Shown here: piece by piece, positions 7,236 to 9,545 of the stretch
Numbering within the stretch: position 1 is the first letter of the stretch
Layout: every line of letters begins with the position of its first letter
DNA from: Gemmatimonadota bacterium
GTDB taxonomy: Bacteria > Gemmatimonadota > Gemmatimonadetes > Gemmatimonadales > GWC2-71-9
Length of the DNA: 9,545 nt
Assembly (NCBI GenBank): GCA_003221985.1
Contig: QHUQ01000182.1
Span: forward strand, 1-9,545
Direction of reading: 5' to 3'
Position numbers and translations under genes: made by a program
The notes under the pieces: model-generated
Databases searched by the model: none
What the model was told of the DNA's origin: nothing
The model's input: only the letters and a program-made list of their open reading frames with translations

Positions 7236-8545
7236 GGTGACGGTTGGTAGATCCAGAACGGCCGGCCCAGGCGCCGGCCAGTGGCTTCGGCCTGCGCGCG
7301 CGTCGCATAGGGGCCGAGCACGACGCGATAGCCGTCGTCGGGATGTTGTGGCGCGAGGACGCGCGCAGCCAGTCCCGCGCGTGTGAGATCGTCGGCGAGA
7401 TGCCCCGACCACTCCGGATTCTGCGAGGTGGACACCTGCACGTACAGCGGGCCTTCCGCACCGGCGCCCGCGCTCTCGGCGGCCGCCGCGCTCACCGGGC
7501 TCGCCGGCACCCCGCGCGGCAGCCACGTGGTCAGGATCCAGATGTCTGCCGCGCCGTTTGTCACCTTCCCGACGTCCGTCAGTGAATCGGGCCGCGCCGA
7601 CACGACGTCCTTGCCGCGGCGGTAGATGAGCATCCCGTCGGGCGAGATGGCCGGCAAATCGCCACGCCATTGCGTCGGCACGATGCCGGTGTGCCGCTTG
7701 ATCGGCAGATCGACGATCCATGCCGAATCACCGACCGCGGGGCGGGCGAGCAGCCAGCGGCCGAGCGGGTCGAGGCGCAACGCCGCGACAGGGCCGGGGA
7801 GCGCGACACCGTCGATCTCCGTGCGTTCGTAGCGGTCGATGACGGCCAGCCCGGGCACGTTGCGCCTGGCGACGTAGATGCGGTGCCCGGACGGCGAGAA
7901 CGCCAGCGCGCGCGGCGCATCCGCGAGCTTCACGAACGCCGGATCGCGGCGGCCGAGCGGGTCGTAGAAGGTGACGCCGGAGTCGCTGGCCACGGCGACG
8001 AGGTCGCCCCAGCGGCTCGCCGTCACGTCGCCGCCCGCGGCAATCGGGCGCACCGTCGGAGGCTGATCGGCGGCAGCGATGAGGAGCCGGTCCTGCGGGA
8101 TGACGCCGACAAGGTGTTGATCGGTGGCACCGAAGAGATCGCGCGGCAGCGCGGTCAGCGGTTGTGGCCACGTGAAGCGCGTGCGGCGCGACAGCGAGAT
8201 CACGTGACGCAGCGTATCCACGGCGTACAGCGTGCCGTCCGGACCGAGCGCCGCCTGCGCGATCGCCACGGCCACCGTATCGACGCGGCCGCTGCCGAGA
8301 TCGACCGCCAGCAGCTCGTGCTTGGCGGTCGTTACAAAGAGGAATTCCGATTCTGGATCGAGACCAACCACCCGTTCGACAGGGGGGAGCTTGCCGCGCA
8401 GGACCCCGTCGACCGCCGTGAGCCGGGGGAGGCGGTAGAGCTGCGGCGTCCCGCCCTTGGCGAGTAGCCGGATCGCCACGCCAGGCGAGCGCGCCAGGAG
8501 CTGTAGCTGGCTAAGCCGTTGTGGCGATTGTTGTTGGGACGACAC
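7232..8545 (-). CDS. Beta-propeller protein with C-terminal SPOR domain (probable lipoprotein, start uncertain)
   Basis: With the first usable start (GTG at 8545) the protein has 437 residues. Residues about 50-325 contain repeated short beta-strand units typical of a YVTN/WD40-like propeller, for example SEFLFVTTAKHELLAVDLGSG (66-86, split here as SEFLFVTT and LLAVDLGSG), LAFSPSGHRIYVAR (214-227) and AISPDGMLIYRR (299-310). Residues 366-434 form a SPOR domain (YVQVSTSQ...YRVVLGPYATRAQAEA), which binds denuded septal peptidoglycan. The frame continues open 23 codons upstream to 8614 and encodes a lipoprotein signal with the lipobox Leu-Trp-Gly-Cys, but no ATG, GTG or TTG precedes it. The functional protein was probably a membrane-anchored lipoprotein exposed to the periplasm. 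Its stop overlaps the next gene's GTG. A propeller fused to SPOR is an uncommon pairing. Domain calls are by pattern; SPOR is the surer one. Confidence 0.8.
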   Translation of the reverse strand: MSSQQQSPQRLSQLQLLARSPGVAIRLLAKGGTPQLYRLPRLTAVDGVLRGKLPPVERVVGLDPESEFLFVTTAKHELLAVDLGSGRVDTVAVAIAQAALGPDGTLYAVDTLRHVISLSRRTRFTWPQPLTALPRDLFGATDQHLVGVIPQDRLLIAAADQPPTVRPIAAGGDVTASRWGDLVAVASDSGVTFYDPLGRRDPAFVKLADAPRALAFSPSGHRIYVARRNVPGLAVIDRYERTEIDGVALPGPVAALRLDPLGRWLLARPAVGDSAWIVDLPIKRHTGIVPTQWRGDLPAISPDGMLIYRRGKDVVSARPDSLTDVGKVTNGAADIWILTTWLPRGVPASPVSAAAAESAGAGAEGPLYVQVSTSQNPEWSGHLADDLTRAGLAARVLAPQHPDDGYRVVLGPYATRAQAEATGRRLGRPFWIYQPSP

Positions 8546-9545
8546 GGCCGCCGGCGCCTGGGAGCCACAACCCCACAGCGTGACAATCGCAAAGAGAAGG
8601 AAACGGGAGATAGATCAGCAGGCCGAACACGTTGGCGCGGATCGAACCACCCCAGCTCCGCAGCGGCGTCCGCACGAGCCGCGGGTCATCGCTCGCGGAC
8701 CGATTCCATTTGACCTTGCTCGCATCGTCCCACGCCATGCCGATGTCGTAGAAGAACGCGCCTTCGATCGGCGGGAAACCGACGGGGAGGAACCCCAGCA
8801 CCAGGCTGCGGGTCAGCGGGAAGCGCAGCTCGACATTGGCCACGGCGATCTTGGAGCCGATCAGCTGGTCTAGCTGCGCGCATCCGGTCTGCGAATTGGC
8901 GCTCGAGGCGGGATCGGCGACGCACTCGTGGTTACGGATCGAGCCGGCCGTATAGCCGCGAATCATGTCGGTATTGCCGACGAAGATCGGGAAGCGGTCG
9001 GCGTCGCGGCCAAAACGTCCGAACGTCATGCCGCGGAACGCGATCGTGAACGGGCGGAAGAAGATGTACCGCCGGTAGTCCACGAGGGCGTTGGTGAATT
9101 GCCACGATCCGAACGCGGGGGCGATGGAGAGGCGCGAACGGGCTCCTGCGAAGGGGCCGACATAGCCGAACAACGTGTTGTCGTGCACGTGCGCCAGCGA
9201 CGGCTGAATGAACGACGCTGACGGACCGCCGCCGGTGATGATCTGCTGATCGACAACCTTGCCACTGTCGTTGAACGCCGTCTGCAGCGCCAGCGTCGCT
9301 TCCGCGATGTTGACGGCATGCAGCCCCAGCTCGAGGCGGTTAAAGCGGCTGAACGGGTAGTACGCTTCGGTGAACGCGTCGCGAATCACAAAGCGGCGGA
9401 TCCGCGTCGAGAACACACGGAGAGTGTCGCCCGGCCTGCGTGGATCCTCGCCCCGCGTCCAATCGCTGCCGCCGTAGAAGTACAGCGGATCCTGCGAGAA
9501 ACCACCCGCCCAGTTCATGCGATGGGACTGGTTGATGTAGACACC
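8511..9545 (-). CDS. D15/BamA-like outer-membrane beta-barrel (C-terminal part, abnormal end)
   Basis: The visible 344 residues begin mid-gene (VYINQSHRMNWAGGFSQDP) and extend past the right edge. The alternating aromatic/polar strands, the VYxNQSHRMNW start, the surface-antigen-like blocks FRGMTFGRFGRDADRFP, GNTDMIRGYTAGS and ANVELRFPLTRSLVLGFLP, and GAFFYDIGMAW resemble the bacterial surface antigen (D15) barrel, as in propeller-D15 proteins or BamA relatives. It should sit in the outer membrane. Two Cys (in HECVAD and TGCAQL) flank a loop after GYTAG and may form a disulfide. The C-terminus is wrong for a barrel: after ANVFGLLIY (ending at 8610) 32 residues of non-barrel sequence run to a TAG at 8511 and overlap the next gene, with no terminal aromatic residue. 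It is therefore probably truncated. The N-terminal half is unseen, so a propeller partner cannot be confirmed. Confidence 0.82.
   Translation of the reverse strand, partial: GVYINQSHRMNWAGGFSQDPLYFYGGSDWTRGEDPRRPGDTLRVFSTRIRRFVIRDAFTEAYYPFSRFNRLELGLHAVNIAEATLALQTAFNDSGKVVDQQIITGGGPSASFIQPSLAHVHDNTLFGYVGPFAGARSRLSIAPAFGSWQFTNALVDYRRYIFFRPFTIAFRGMTFGRFGRDADRFPIFVGNTDMIRGYTAGSIRNHECVADPASSANSQTGCAQLDQLIGSKIAVANVELRFPLTRSLVLGFLPVGFPPIEGAFFYDIGMAWDDASKVKWNRSASDDPRLVRTPLRSWGGSIRANVFGLLIYLPFPSLCDCHAVGLWLPGAGGRVVPTTIATTA
8546..8614 (-). other. Lipoprotein signal sequence without a start codon
   Basis: In the frame of the propeller-SPOR gene, 23 codons between a TGA (8617-8615) and the GTG at 8545 encode ISRFLLFAIVTLWGCGSQAP: a short basic n-region, a hydrophobic core and a lipobox ending in Cys at 8569-8567. 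This is a credible signal for signal peptidase II, yet there is no ATG, GTG or TTG before it. Only rare ATC (8611) or ATT (8587) codons are available. The same bases are read as the odd C-terminal tail of the barrel gene. The original start codon was probably lost in a deletion here. Confidence 0.65.

Noticed and set aside
7236..7721. Open frame extending upstream of the pseudo-kinase/SPOR start
   Set aside because: The extension is Arg-rich, overlaps the SPOR domain of the upstream gene, and resembles no protein. The GTG at 7235 gives a tidy four-base overlap.

Overview
The window is GC-rich bacterial DNA carrying one tightly packed run of six protein genes, all on the minus strand, so transcription runs from high to low coordinates. 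Two genes are cut by the window ends. The likely source is a Gram-negative member of the Gemmatimonadota or a related FCB-group phylum. The reasons are the base composition, a secreted subtilase with an NFPNPF-type C-terminal sorting/FlgD-like domain, an outer-membrane barrel of the D15 type, and an SMC protein whose head has the Bacteroidota/Chlorobi-like 'MEAKM' form instead of 'GQG'. This placement is inference from protein style; no rRNA or other marker is present.

Layout in order of transcription: (1) 9545-8511, C-terminal part of a D15/BamA-like outer-membrane beta-barrel; (2) 8545-7232, a beta-propeller protein with a C-terminal SPOR domain, probably a lipoprotein; (3) 7235-5988, a membrane protein made of a degenerate BY-kinase/MinD-like domain, one transmembrane helix and SPOR repeats; (4) 5991-2536, the chromosome-organising ATPase SMC; (5) 2493-226, a secreted subtilisin-family protease; (6) 223-1, the N-terminal part of a metallo-beta-lactamase-fold hydrolase. 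Genes 2/3 and 3/4 overlap by four bases (GTGA and ATGA). Genes 5/6 are 2 bases apart. Only the 42-base gap between smc and the protease is non-coding, and it holds a G-quadruplex-type repeat.

The core of interest is genes 2-4. A propeller-SPOR protein, probably anchored to a membrane by lipid, and an inner-membrane SPOR protein with a pseudo-ATPase cytoplasmic domain are translationally chained to SMC. SPOR domains bind denuded septal peptidoglycan, so this cluster could link the division septum with chromosome organisation. That is a hypothesis from domain content and gene order.

Two sequence oddities deserve attention. At about 8610 the barrel loses its expected C-terminal strands exactly where the next gene's lipoprotein signal peptide appears without a start codon, which suggests a deletion or assembly collapse. 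A ten-G tract (5997-6006) sits at the end of gene 3, immediately before the smc start, where a one-base slip would fuse the two proteins. No tRNA, rRNA, CRISPR array, insertion sequence or clear terminator or promoter was seen.
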